7,346 bases of DNA from an uncultured Lachnospiraceae bacterium (GCA_947382415.1 CANCYO010000101.1:1-7346), one strand, 5' to 3'; counted from the stretch's first letter, positions 1 to 5,729 are shown. Notes: generated from the letters alone by a model not told the origin. Numbers and translations: made by a program.

Positions 1-257
1 TCAAACTCCTTTTCCAAAGCGTCATACACTTCATTGGGAATGCTCATTTTGAAGGAGCGCTCCAAGCCTTTATTTTTTCTGGCTTTCTGCAGACATTCTC
101 TGCTCTTACAAACATATGCGCCTCTTCCATTCTTCTTGCCTGACGTGTCCAGACAAATTCTGTCGTCCTCGGCAGTCTTCAGCACACGAAGCATCTCTTT
201 CTTGCTCTTCATCTCTCCGCAGCCGATACACTGCCTCAATGGGATTTTCTTTGCCAT
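1..257 (-). CDS. rnpM (ylxR): YlxR/RnpM family RNA-binding protein, 3' end outside window
   Basis: Reading leftward from an ATG at 257, 85 codons are open to the window edge, so the C-terminus is missing. The protein starts MAKKIPLRQCIGCGEMKSKK and carries the family signature GRGAYVC near residues 44-50, followed by an EC and a basic stretch (KARKNKGLERSF). The CxxC near residues 10-13 and the Cys pair in VCKSREC are typical. The family (DUF448) is a small, about 90-100 residue, RNA-binding protein; in Bacillus it has been described as a modulator of RNase P. The start lies 8 bases after the nusA stop, and its ribosome site (GGAGG) overlaps the last nusA codons, so translation is probably coupled. 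Position after nusA is the usual Firmicutes order, where infB normally follows further on. Identification is firm; the molecular role is from the family. Confidence 0.93.
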   Translation of the reverse strand, partial: MAKKIPLRQCIGCGEMKSKKEMLRVLKTAEDDRICLDTSGKKNGRGAYVCKSRECLQKARKNKGLERSFKMSIPNEVYDALEKEF

Positions 258-265
258 GGGAACCG

Positions 266-1510
266 TTACTCCTCCGTTCCTTCCTCATATCCGGCTTCTG
301 CAGCTTCTGTGTCTTCTGCGGTTTCCGTATCTTCCGCAAATCCGTCCCCGGCATATTCATCGGTATATTCGCCGTTGTATTCGCCCTGATACTCCTCCTG
401 ATACTCCTCATACTCTTCGTCATCGTACTCGTCATCCACATAGTCCTCATAGCGGAATCCGGGAGCATCCTTGGCCTGGGTCTCGGATTTGATGTCGATC
501 TTATATCCGGTCAGACGCGCTGCCAGCCTTGCGTTCTGGCCCTCCTTGCCGATGGCAAGCGAGAGCTGATAATCGGGAACCACAACCTTGGCCGTCTTCT
601 CGTCAGGATCTGCAAACACGGCCACTACCTTTGCGGGAGAAAGTGCATTCTGAATCAGATTGCCGGGGTTCTCATCCCAGGGAATGATATCGATTTTCTC
701 ACCCCGAAGCTCCTCCACAATGGCATTGACTCTGGCGCCGTTCATACCGACACACGCACCCACCGCATCCACATTGGGATTGTTACTCCACACCGCGATC
801 TTGGTACGGCTTCCGGCCTCACGCGCAATACTCATGATCTCCACCGTCCCGTCCTTGATCTCCATCACTTCAGACTCGAAGAGACGTTTTACCAGCTCGG
901 GATGCGTACGGCTCACATTGATACGGGGACCTTTTGATGTATTTTTTACCTCTAAGATATAAACCTTGATGCGCTCGGTTGGTCTGAACACTTCTCCCTT
1001 CACCTGTTCGCTCTCGGCCAGCATCGCGTCCGCCTTGCCCAGATTGATGCTGATATTTCTGCCGATATTGCGCTGCACCACACCGGTGACCACATCCTTT
1101 TCCTTCTCATAATACTGATTGTAGATTACGCTTCTCTCCTCTTCGCGTATCTTCTGCAGAATCACATTCTTGGCATTCTGTGTGGCGATTCTGCCGAACT
1201 CTTTGGACTTGATCTCCACATTCAGCACGTCGCCGACATTTGCTTTCTGGGATATTTCCCGGGCATCCGCCAGCGCGATCTGAAGGCAGTTATCCTCCAC
1301 ATCCTCCTCGGACTCCACTACCTCCTTCTCTGCATATACCAGAAAATCACAGGTCTCACGGTCGATCTCCACATGCACATTGTCCGCTTTGCCAAAATGG
1401 TTCTTGCAGGCGGTGAGCAGAGAGTTCTCAATGGCCTCAAACAGCGTTTCCTTGCTGATCTCCTTCTCCTTTTCCAGAATATCCAGTGCTTCCATTAATT
1501 CCTTGTTCAT
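266..1510 (-). CDS. nusA: Transcription termination/antitermination factor NusA with acidic tail
   Basis: NusA binds RNA polymerase and nascent RNA in the cytoplasm and modulates pausing, termination and antitermination. The order of parts (numbered from the upstream ATG at 1513) is: N-terminal RNAP-binding domain about 1-130; S1 domain about 138-200 (from VVTGVVQRNIGRNISINLG); KH1 about 205-290 with GMNG at 256-259; KH2 about 295-345 with AIGKEGQNARLAARLTGYKI; then a 65-residue acidic tail from about 351. The core matches the roughly 370-residue Bacillus-type protein; the tail is extra and is not the E. coli AR1/AR2 pair. Two ATGs are adjacent (1513 and 1510). GGAGG at 1516-1520 is 2 bases from the first and 5 from the second, so 1510 is the better start (414 aa). 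It lies 56 bases after rimP and 8 bases before ylxR in the same operon. Identification is secure. Confidence 0.97.
   Translation of the reverse strand: MNKELMEALDILEKEKEISKETLFEAIENSLLTACKNHFGKADNVHVEIDRETCDFLVYAEKEVVESEEDVEDNCLQIALADAREISQKANVGDVLNVEIKSKEFGRIATQNAKNVILQKIREEERSVIYNQYYEKEKDVVTGVVQRNIGRNISINLGKADAMLAESEQVKGEVFRPTERIKVYILEVKNTSKGPRINVSRTHPELVKRLFESEVMEIKDGTVEIMSIAREAGSRTKIAVWSNNPNVDAVGACVGMNGARVNAIVEELRGEKIDIIPWDENPGNLIQNALSPAKVVAVFADPDEKTAKVVVPDYQLSLAIGKEGQNARLAARLTGYKIDIKSETQAKDAPGFRYEDYVDDEYDDEEYEEYQEEYQGEYNGEYTDEYAGDGFAEDTETAEDTEAAEAGYEEGTEE
350..406 (-). repeat. Degenerate 12-bp tandem repeat coding the NusA tyrosine-periodic tail
   Basis: Inside the nusA tail, codons 370-388 encode tyrosines at exactly every fourth residue (Y371, Y375, Y379, Y383, Y387), each preceded by Glu. 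At DNA level the units are GAGTATCAGGAG, GAGTATCAGGGC, GAATACAACGGC and GAATATACCGAT followed by a partial fifth, so this is a 12-bp coding minisatellite that has drifted. The reading frame is intact throughout. Seen directly; any function is unknown. Confidence 0.8.
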
Positions 1511-1515
1511 CATTT

Positions 1516-1520
1516 CCTCC
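1516..1520 (-). promoter_or_regulatory. nusA ribosome binding site that decides between two ATGs
   Basis: GGAGG on the minus strand is 2 bases upstream of the ATG at 1513 and 5 bases upstream of the ATG at 1510. The usual 5-9 base spacing favours initiation at 1510. Confidence 0.7.
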
Positions 1521-1566
1521 GTTTCCGGCTTCCGCCTTGTTCTTTTCTATTTTCATTGATACATTG

Positions 1567-2031
1567 TCAAAAATCGATACTCAGACGAACCAACGCAATA
1601 TCTTCCCGTTTGAACACACGCTCTTTATCCTCCTCGCCGATAGTCAGCGTCCCGGAGTCAAAGCCAAGCAATGTGCCGGCGAATTCCTTTCTTTTGTCTA
1701 TGGGCTTAAACAGTTTAACCTCCACTGCCTCGCCAATGCTCTTCGCCAGATGCTTATCCTTTTTTAATGTACGGCCAAGCCCCGGACTCGACACCTCCAG
1801 AATATAAGCGTCAGGAATAAAGTCCTCCCGATCCAGCGCATCCGACAGGGGCCGGCTCACATTCTCACAGTCCAGGATATTCACGCCCTCCGGTTTGTCA
1901 ATATACACCCGCAGATAATAGTCGCTGCCCTCCTTCACATATTCCACATCATAAATCTCCACGCCGTTTGCGGCGGCGATGGGCGCAAGCAGCTCCTCCG
2001 TGCGGCTCTCATACTTCTCCCGTTTTGACAT
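1567..2031 (-). CDS. rimP: Ribosome maturation factor RimP
   Basis: RimP assists late assembly of the 30S ribosomal subunit in the cytoplasm. The 154-residue product has the normal family length. The N-terminal alpha/beta domain contains GVEIYDVEYVKEGSDYYLRV (about 23-42) and the hallmark ILEVSSPGLGRTLKKDKH (about 77-94). The C-terminal SH3-like barrel (about 95-154) includes KEFAGTLLGFDSGTLTI and ends RLSIDF. The ATG at 2031 has an AAGGAGG ribosome site with 6 bases between GGAGG and the start. It is the first gene after the promoter at 2153-2181 and is followed by nusA, the arrangement conserved across many bacteria. Secure. Confidence 0.96.
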   Translation of the reverse strand: MSKREKYESRTEELLAPIAAANGVEIYDVEYVKEGSDYYLRVYIDKPEGVNILDCENVSRPLSDALDREDFIPDAYILEVSSPGLGRTLKKDKHLAKSIGEAVEVKLFKPIDKRKEFAGTLLGFDSGTLTIGEEDKERVFKREDIALVRLSIDF

Positions 2032-2058
2032 CCCACTCCTCCTTTATGATAGCTGTCA

Positions 2059-2090
2059 CAGCCGCCTTGGGTCTTCAAAATAAACGGCTG
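2059..2090 (-). other. Possible alternative pairing in the rimP leader near the ribosome site
   Basis: In the minus-strand leader CAGCCG (2085-2090 on this strand) can pair with CGGCTG (2059-2064) across a 20-base loop. Part of the latter can instead fold locally, as CAGC/GCTG at 2052-2055 and 2059-2062, a few bases before the AAGGAGG. The two pairings exclude each other. They are short and may be chance. Confidence 0.25.
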
Positions 2091-2104
2091 CCGGACAAAG
2101 AAGA

Positions 2105-2127
2105 AAGAGTGGCGCACGTCCACTCTT
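2105..2127 (-). other. Hairpin in the rimP-nusA 5' leader, attenuator-like
   Basis: The minus-strand transcript contains AAGAGTGG, a 7-base loop and CCACTCTT, a perfect 8-bp stem, followed directly by a pyrimidine run UCUUCUUUG. It lies about 20-40 bases after the predicted transcription start and about 75 bases before rimP. The shape is that of a weak intrinsic terminator, which would fit attenuation of this operon. The U tract is interrupted, so termination efficiency is uncertain. Confidence 0.45.
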
Positions 2128-2152
2128 ACTAATCTACCTTTATGCTAATGAA

Positions 2153-2181
2153 AGTATAGACCCAAAATACGGAAATGTCAA
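2153..2181 (-). promoter_or_regulatory. Sigma-A-type promoter of the rimP-nusA-ylxR operon
   Basis: On the minus strand TTGACA (2176-2181) is followed by a 17-base spacer and TATACT (2153-2158). Transcription should start near 2146, giving a leader of about 115 bases before rimP. This is a perfect -35, a 5/6 -10 and optimal spacing, upstream of a conserved operon. Confidence 0.85.
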
Positions 2182-2189
2182 CGTATTTT
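2164..2189. repeat. 8-bp inverted repeat bracketing the rimP promoter -35 box
   Basis: AAAATACG (2164-2171) and CGTATTTT (2182-2189) are perfect inverted copies separated by 10 bases that contain the -35 hexamer (2176-2181). The half-site centres are 18 bases apart. Such symmetry around a -35 box is what an operator would look like, but the arms are AT-rich and no known regulator motif is recognised. Confidence 0.45.
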
Positions 2190-2200
2190 TCCACTAAGCT

Positions 2201-2224
2201 GCAATAAGTTTTGCAATAAGTTTT
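2201..2224. repeat. Exact 12-bp tandem duplication between divergent promoters
   Basis: GCAATAAGTTTT occurs twice head to tail (2201-2212 and 2213-2224). On the minus strand this places AAAACTTATTGC repeats 20-43 bases upstream of the rimP -35 box, the region where UP elements or activators bind; on the plus strand it is 23 bases before the tRNA -35 box. Confidence 0.75.
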
Positions 2225-2246
2225 CACTCCGTCAAAAATTTTCCGG

Positions 2247-2275
2247 TTGACATCCTCTGATTCCTATAGTATAAT
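2247..2275 (+). promoter_or_regulatory. Consensus sigma-A promoter of tRNA-Gly
   Basis: TTGACA (2247-2252), a 17-base spacer and TATAAT (2270-2275) match the consensus exactly. Transcription should start near 2282, giving a 5' extension of about 34 bases before the mature tRNA at 2316. A fully consensus promoter is usual for stable RNA genes. Confidence 0.92.
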
Positions 2276-2315
2276 TCTTTTTGTTCCTAAGTTTCTAAAT
2301 GATATATTACAGTAT

Positions 2316-2387
<72 letters not shown>

Positions 2388-2390
2388 TTT

Positions 2391-2428
2391 TGAATGGGCT
2401 GCCGTTACTTTTAACGGCAGCCCATTCA
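2391..2428 (+). terminator. 17-bp perfect hairpin ending the tRNA-Gly transcript
   Basis: TGAATGGGCTGCCGTTA (2391-2407) and its exact complement (2412-2428) flank a CTTT loop. On the plus strand the stem begins four bases after the tRNA end and is followed by TTATTACATATTTTA, an interrupted U-rich tail. On the minus strand it is 35 bases beyond the stop of the glycosidase gene but is followed by A-rich sequence, so it is a weaker candidate terminator there. Confidence 0.8.
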
Positions 2429-2463
2429 TTATTACATATTTTACTTAATTGCGCTCTTCTCTG

Positions 2464-3786
2464 TCACTCGGCAACTCTGTCCGCATATTTGATCCGGTAC
2501 ACTCTTCTCAGAGAATCATTGATCCGTTCCTCAGAAATCGCACCGCTCTGTACAGCCTCCAGCACACCGTTGTAAGCTTTCTCAAAATCCTCCGGCATCA
2601 GGATCATGTCGCAGCCTGCCCGCAGTGCCAGCACTGCGGCCTCACCGGCCTCATAATAATCGGAGACCGCCGCAATACTCATGGAATCCGTGATGATCAC
2701 GCCGTCAAATCCCAGCTCCCGGCGCAGTATATCCGTCACCACCGCAGAGGACATGGAACAGGGCGTATTGTCCCCGGCCAGAGAAGGCGCAGCCATATGG
2801 CTCACCATTACCATGTCTGCTCCGGCCTCAATTCCTGCCTGAAATACCGCAAACTCATTGGCCCTGAACTCCTCGGCGCTTCTGTCCGTGGAGGCAAGTC
2901 CCTTATCCGTGTCTTTGTCCGTGCTCCCCATGCCCGGAAAATGCTTCAGACATGCGCTGATCTGCTGCTCCTTCAGCCCCTGCACCATGGAGGACACACA
3001 GGGACTCACCTTATCAGCCTCAGAGCCGAAGGCACGATCCTTCATAACAGAATTGTCCACACTGTTCAGATCTGCAACCGGCGCCAGATTCAGATTAAAT
3101 CCATATTCCTTCAGATAACTGCCCATGGCGCTGCCCGCGGCATGAGCCTTGTCTGCCCCACCGTTCTCCGCAAGCGTTTTGGCATTATCCTGTTTGTCCA
3201 CCAGACCTTTTTCCGCCAAAGGGCTGATCTTGCCGCCCTCGTCCTCCAGCGCGATAAACAGCGGATAATTGGAATACAGCTTGGTGGATTCGATCATATC
3301 CTTAAACTGCTGTTCGTTCTGGATATTTTTGGTATGATATATAATTCCTCCCACCGAATATTTCGTCAGAGCCTCCCTGGTACCGTCTCCGGCCTTTACG
3401 GCAGTTGTCACTCCGGTGATAGACTCAGGCGTCACAATAAAGAGTCCCGCCACCTTGTCCTCCAACGGCATCACTTCAATACCCGCATCGACAATGGCAT
3501 CCAGCTTCTGCTCAGGCGTCAGCTCTACAACCTCGGGTACCGTCTCGGACTCTTCTGTAGACTCTTCAATACTTTCCTCATCCCCCAGCATCTGATCCAC
3601 CTGGTTCTGCTTTTGCTGCTCCTGCCTGCGGCTCTCCTTGGTCAGATAATGTACGCCAAACACGATTCCCGCAGCAAATGCGATCACAACAGCCGCCACC
3701 GCGGCATAGGCCAGAATCTGATTCCTTACGCGGCGCTTTCTTCTCGCTTCCCTCTTCTCCTGCTGTTCCTGTGTATTCTGCTCCAT
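2464..3786 (-). CDS. Membrane-anchored GH3 (NagZ-type beta-N-acetylhexosaminidase family) protein with altered acid/base residue
   Basis: The 440-residue product has a basic cytoplasmic head (1-22), one membrane segment about 23-47, an acidic Ser/Glu linker about 66-85, then an extracellular GH3 TIM barrel about 90-436. Family marks are EDEGGKI (181-187), NLNLAPVADL (231-240), DRAFGSEAD (250-258), KHFPG (281-285) and IITDSMS (364-370), where D367 is the expected nucleophile. NagZ enzymes remove N-acetylglucosamine from peptidoglycan fragments or glycans and use an Asp-x-His acid/base dyad a few residues after KHFPG (Asp232/His234 in the Bacillus enzyme). Here the equivalent reads D292-T-D294, so the His is replaced by Asp. 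The enzyme may be altered, inactive or not NagZ in specificity. The ATG at 3786 has AAGGAG with 7-base spacing. No lipobox or cell-wall sorting motif is seen. It is monocistronic. Confidence 0.9.
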   Translation of the reverse strand: MEQNTQEQQEKREARRKRRVRNQILAYAAVAAVVIAFAAGIVFGVHYLTKESRRQEQQKQNQVDQMLGDEESIEESTEESETVPEVVELTPEQKLDAIVDAGIEVMPLEDKVAGLFIVTPESITGVTTAVKAGDGTREALTKYSVGGIIYHTKNIQNEQQFKDMIESTKLYSNYPLFIALEDEGGKISPLAEKGLVDKQDNAKTLAENGGADKAHAAGSAMGSYLKEYGFNLNLAPVADLNSVDNSVMKDRAFGSEADKVSPCVSSMVQGLKEQQISACLKHFPGMGSTDKDTDKGLASTDRSAEEFRANEFAVFQAGIEAGADMVMVSHMAAPSLAGDNTPCSMSSAVVTDILRRELGFDGVIITDSMSIAAVSDYYEAGEAAVLALRAGCDMILMPEDFEKAYNGVLEAVQSGAISEERINDSLRRVYRIKYADRVAE

Positions 3787-3934
3787 ATTGCCGCTCCTTC
3801 AATTATCATCCTTATCCGCTTTCCATCATACATTACTTTTCGACATTTTTCTACTGTTAAATCTTTCTTTATGAAAATTTAAAGAATACGAAAATATAAA
3901 GAATATCCCGGAGTGCATACGGACACATAAAATC
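3787..3934 (-). other. AT-rich upstream region of the GH3 gene, no clear promoter
   Basis: This stretch should contain the GH3 promoter. The best candidate on the minus strand is TTAACA with TAATGT 19 bases later, a poor match in spacing and -10. Several A/T runs are present. No operator, riboswitch or small gene is convincing. Confidence 0.3.
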
Positions 3935-3971
3935 AGAGAGCGTATCGACCATGACCGTCAATACGCTCTCT
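3935..3971 (-). terminator. Hairpin closing the minus-strand transcription unit at 4043-4409
   Basis: AGAGAGCGTAT (3935-3945) and ATACGCTCTCT (3961-3971) form a perfect 11-bp stem. After one C/A mismatch it extends by GAC/GTC around a 7-base loop. On the minus strand it is followed by GATTTTATG, a short U run, whereas on the plus strand there is none. It lies about 70 bases past the last reading-frame stop (4043) and so looks like the terminator of that unit rather than of the GH3 gene, which begins downstream. Confidence 0.55.
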
Positions 3972-4042
3972 CAGACTATGCTATCCAATGGAATGCTACC
4001 TCTCTTTCTTAATTATCTTTTGTTTGAACAATACCATTTAAT

Positions 4043-4300
4043 CTACTTTTTAGTTCTCTGTTTGGATCTAAATGCCTTATTCAGTTTTTTGTACCTTCCA
4101 TTTTCTCCACTGTACTCTTTCCACTCTTCATTCGTATCGGATACTGTAACGTCCCAAATGGTTAAGTATTCATTGGTAATGCGCTACTTTTTCTTCTGTG
4201 TACTCGATTAATCTATATGAATCTTTCTTCAGGGGAAATGCCCTTGTAACTCAATTCCTTGGTACTTCAATGGAAGATATTTAAATTTTAAATTATCGTG
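4043..4300 (-). pseudogene. Remnant of a small unrecognised gene split over several frames
   Basis: No intact reading frame with a start codon fits this stretch, but consecutive minus-strand frame segments look protein-like and abut each other. A first frame (from 4300) includes YLPLKYQGIELQGHFP and stops at 4229. A second contains ISPEERFI and stops at 4213. A third contains YRLIEYTEEKVAHYQ and stops at 4170. The fourth contains EYLTIWDVTVSDTNEEW, then KEYSGENGRYKKLNKAF, and ends with a lysine-rich KQRTKK and TAG at 4043. Two 2-base losses, one in the ATATAG region near 4213 and one in CCAATGAA near 4172, would fuse the last three. The stretch is more AT-rich than its neighbours, suggesting foreign origin. 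Promoter, ribosome site and hairpin still surround it. I do not recognise the protein. The alternative is a non-coding RNA. Confidence 0.45.
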
Positions 4301-4314
4301 TTAGGTGGACCGTA

Positions 4315-4321
4315 CCTCCTT
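4315..4321 (-). promoter_or_regulatory. Strong Shine-Dalgarno without a start codon
   Basis: AAGGAGG followed by T is a near-perfect match to the anti-Shine-Dalgarno. It sits about 55 bases after the predicted start of the transcript from the 4381-4409 promoter. No ATG, GTG or TTG follows at a usable distance: the next bases read TACGGTCCACC and then a TAA. This fits a gene whose start has been lost. Confidence 0.5.
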
Positions 4322-4380
4322 TGCTTAGATTTTTTTCTTTAGATTTGTTAGTTTTTTATCTCTTGTTTGTTGTTAATGTT

Positions 4381-4409
4381 ACTATAACAGCTTCTCCGAC
4401 ATTTGTCAA
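4381..4409 (-). promoter_or_regulatory. Strong sigma-A-type promoter upstream of the remnant gene
   Basis: On the minus strand TTGACA (4404-4409), a 17-base spacer and TATAGT (4381-4386) form a near-consensus promoter. It is preceded by A-rich tracts (AAAAAATATAAAAAAA type, about 4420-4440) resembling an UP element. Transcription would start near 4374 and run into the region without an intact gene. Confidence 0.75.
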
Positions 4410-4545
4410 CACATTTTCTCAAATTTTTTTATATTTTTTGCTTACTTATTTTCCGAATCATAATTTTCAGCAAATTTTCCATTTTTCGACAAATTCCGAC
4501 TCATTGAAAATCCTGACGGGCCTGATCAGATGACTTAAATATCAA
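4410..4545. other. AT-rich spacer between the orphan promoter and the ilvE hairpin
   Basis: This stretch is dominated by A and T runs. The minus strand has a 20-codon ATG frame at 4442-4504 without a good ribosome site. The part next to 4410 probably acts as an UP element. Nothing else is recognisable. Confidence 0.4.
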
Positions 4546-4592
4546 GAGCCTGCGAATCTCCATCCGCACACAGCAGAGAGATACGCAGGCTC
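4546..4592 (-). terminator. 3' hairpin of ilvE
   Basis: GAGCCTGCG (4546-4554) pairs with CGCAGGCTC (4584-4592). After one A/A mismatch the stem continues as ATCTC/GAGAT (4556-4560 with 4578-4582), 14 pairs in total with a 17-base loop. It starts 19 bases past the ilvE stop. On the minus strand the tail is TTGATATTT, a weak U tract, so it may terminate or only protect the mRNA 3' end. Confidence 0.65.
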
Positions 4593-4611
4593 CGTTAATA
4601 TACTCCTGTTT

Positions 4612-5637
4612 TTATTCGATCACATGAATCCATCCCTTGGGCGCCTCAATGCGTCCCATCTGGATACCGGTCAGCGTGTCATAGAGCTTCTGTGTCACAG
4701 GCCCCATGGAGGTCATGCCGCTGGGCAGATCGATCTGTCTGCCGTGATCCACAATCCTGCCCACGGGAGAAATGACAGCCGCGGTACCGCAGAGCCCGCA
4801 CTCGGCAAAATCTTTCACTTCCTCCAGAAGCACTTCTCTCTCCTCCACCTCAAGGCCCAGATACTCCTTCGCCACATACACCAGAGAGCGGCGGGTGATA
4901 GAGGGCAGAATACTGCCGGACTTGGGCGTAACTACCTTGCCGTCCTTCGTCACAAAGAGGAAATTGGCTCCGCCGGTCTCCTCCACTTTGCTGCGGGTGC
5001 CGGGATCAAGATACATATTTTCGTCAAATCCTGCCTTGTGGGCAGATACGATGGCATGCAGACTCATGGCATAGTTGAGCCCCGCCTTGATATGTCCGGT
5101 GCCGTGGGGAGCCGCACGGTCAAAATCGCTGACGCAGATGGTCAGGGGCTTTACTCCGCCCTTAAAATAAGGTCCTACCGGCGTACAGAATATGCGGAAC
5201 TGATACTCGTCCGCAGGTTTCACGCCGATGACGGGATTCGTGCCGAACAGATAGGGACGCACATACAGCGTGGCGCCGCTGCCATAGGGAGGCACATACG
5301 CCGCATTTGCCGCCACCACCTGAGTCACGGCGTCCACAAACCGCTCCTCGGGGAACACGGGCATCTCCAGTCTGGCAGCCGAATCAGCCATCCGCGCCGC
5401 ATTCAAATCAGGACGGAATGTCACAATATGTCCGTCCTCAGTAGTATATGCCTTCAGGCCCTCGAAGACCGTCTGGGCATACTGCAGCACACCCGCGCAC
5501 TCATTGAGCACCACATTGGCGTCATCGCTGAGTCCGCCCTCATCCCACGCGCCATCCTTATAATTGGACACATACCGCTTATCCGTCTGAACATAGCCAA
5601 ATCCAAGATTACCCCAGTCAATATTCTTCTTTTCCAT
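4612..5637 (-). CDS. ilvE: Branched-chain amino acid aminotransferase
   Basis: This PLP enzyme transfers the amino group between glutamate and the keto acids of leucine, isoleucine and valine in the cytoplasm. The 341 residues match the longer BCAT group (fold type IV), not the roughly 300-residue E. coli type. Visible marks are YAQTVFEGLKAY (53-64), FRPDLNAARM (74-83), YVRPYLFGT (125-133) and GHIKAGLNYA (181-190), where K184 is the expected PLP lysine. Further marks are VEETGGANFLF (218-228), SILPSITRRS (242-251) and CGTAAVISPVG (283-293). The ATG at 5637 follows AAGGA with about 7 bases spacing. It stands alone with its own promoter and a structured leader; no other ilv or leu gene is nearby, so the enzyme may serve synthesis or degradation. 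No T-box sequence is seen. Identification is firm. Confidence 0.96.
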   Translation of the reverse strand: MEKKNIDWGNLGFGYVQTDKRYVSNYKDGAWDEGGLSDDANVVLNECAGVLQYAQTVFEGLKAYTTEDGHIVTFRPDLNAARMADSAARLEMPVFPEERFVDAVTQVVAANAAYVPPYGSGATLYVRPYLFGTNPVIGVKPADEYQFRIFCTPVGPYFKGGVKPLTICVSDFDRAAPHGTGHIKAGLNYAMSLHAIVSAHKAGFDENMYLDPGTRSKVEETGGANFLFVTKDGKVVTPKSGSILPSITRRSLVYVAKEYLGLEVEEREVLLEEVKDFAECGLCGTAAVISPVGRIVDHGRQIDLPSGMTSMGPVTQKLYDTLTGIQMGRIEAPKGWIHVIE

Positions 5638-5662
5638 CGGTTCTTCCTTCTTTCATTTTCAT

Positions 5663-5728
5663 AGAGACAAGTCTTTGAGATGGGGCTCTGGGACTTGTCA
5701 CAGAGACTCATCTTAAAGACTCGTCTCT
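5663..5728 (-). repeat. Complementary repeats in the ilvE leader, possible regulatory RNA or operator
   Basis: On the minus strand AGAGACGAGTCTTT (5715-5728) pairs with AAAGACTTGTCTCT (5663-5676) over 14 positions with a single G-U. Between them AGATG/CATCT and CTCTG/CAGAG can form an inner stem whose loop includes GACAAGTC (5692-5699). That loop is also fully complementary to GACTTGTC of the 3' arm, and GAGTCTCT (5702-5709) can pair with the outer AGAGAC. Several mutually exclusive folds are therefore possible just upstream of the ilvE ribosome site. The predicted start (about 5723) falls inside the first arm, so part of the symmetry is in DNA only. Confidence 0.55.
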
Positions 5729-5729
5729 T

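Noticed and set aside
116..937. Plus-strand frame with apparent membrane segments
   Set aside because: It is antisense to nusA and ylxR; the hydrophobic run is the complement of the acidic NusA tail codons.
2231..2251. GTCAA/TTGAC inverted repeat overlapping the tRNA promoter -35
   Set aside because: Only 5-bp arms, half of which is the -35 consensus itself, so chance is the simplest explanation.
2449..3882. Long plus-strand open frame of 477 codons
   Set aside because: It lies antisense to the GH3 gene, has a His/Arg/Leu-rich composition, no family motif and no ribosome site. The minus strand carries clear GH3 motifs.
3935..3971. Hairpin as part of an insertion sequence or CRISPR repeat
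   Set aside because: It is a single copy with no spacer periodicity, no transposase and no target-site duplication; a terminator fits better.
4442..4504. A 20-codon minus-strand frame beginning MSRNLSKNGKF
   Set aside because: It has no good Shine-Dalgarno and no promoter upstream, and sits in low-complexity AT-rich DNA just before the orphan promoter.
3951..4533. Two Phe/Leu/Tyr-rich plus-strand frames (3951-4211 and 4321-4533)
   Set aside because: Their composition comes from T-rich DNA, they lack ribosome sites, and promoter signals in the region point to the minus strand.
4624..5664. Plus-strand open frame of 346 codons
   Set aside because: It is the antisense shadow of ilvE, which has complete aminotransferase motifs, a promoter and a ribosome site on the minus strand.
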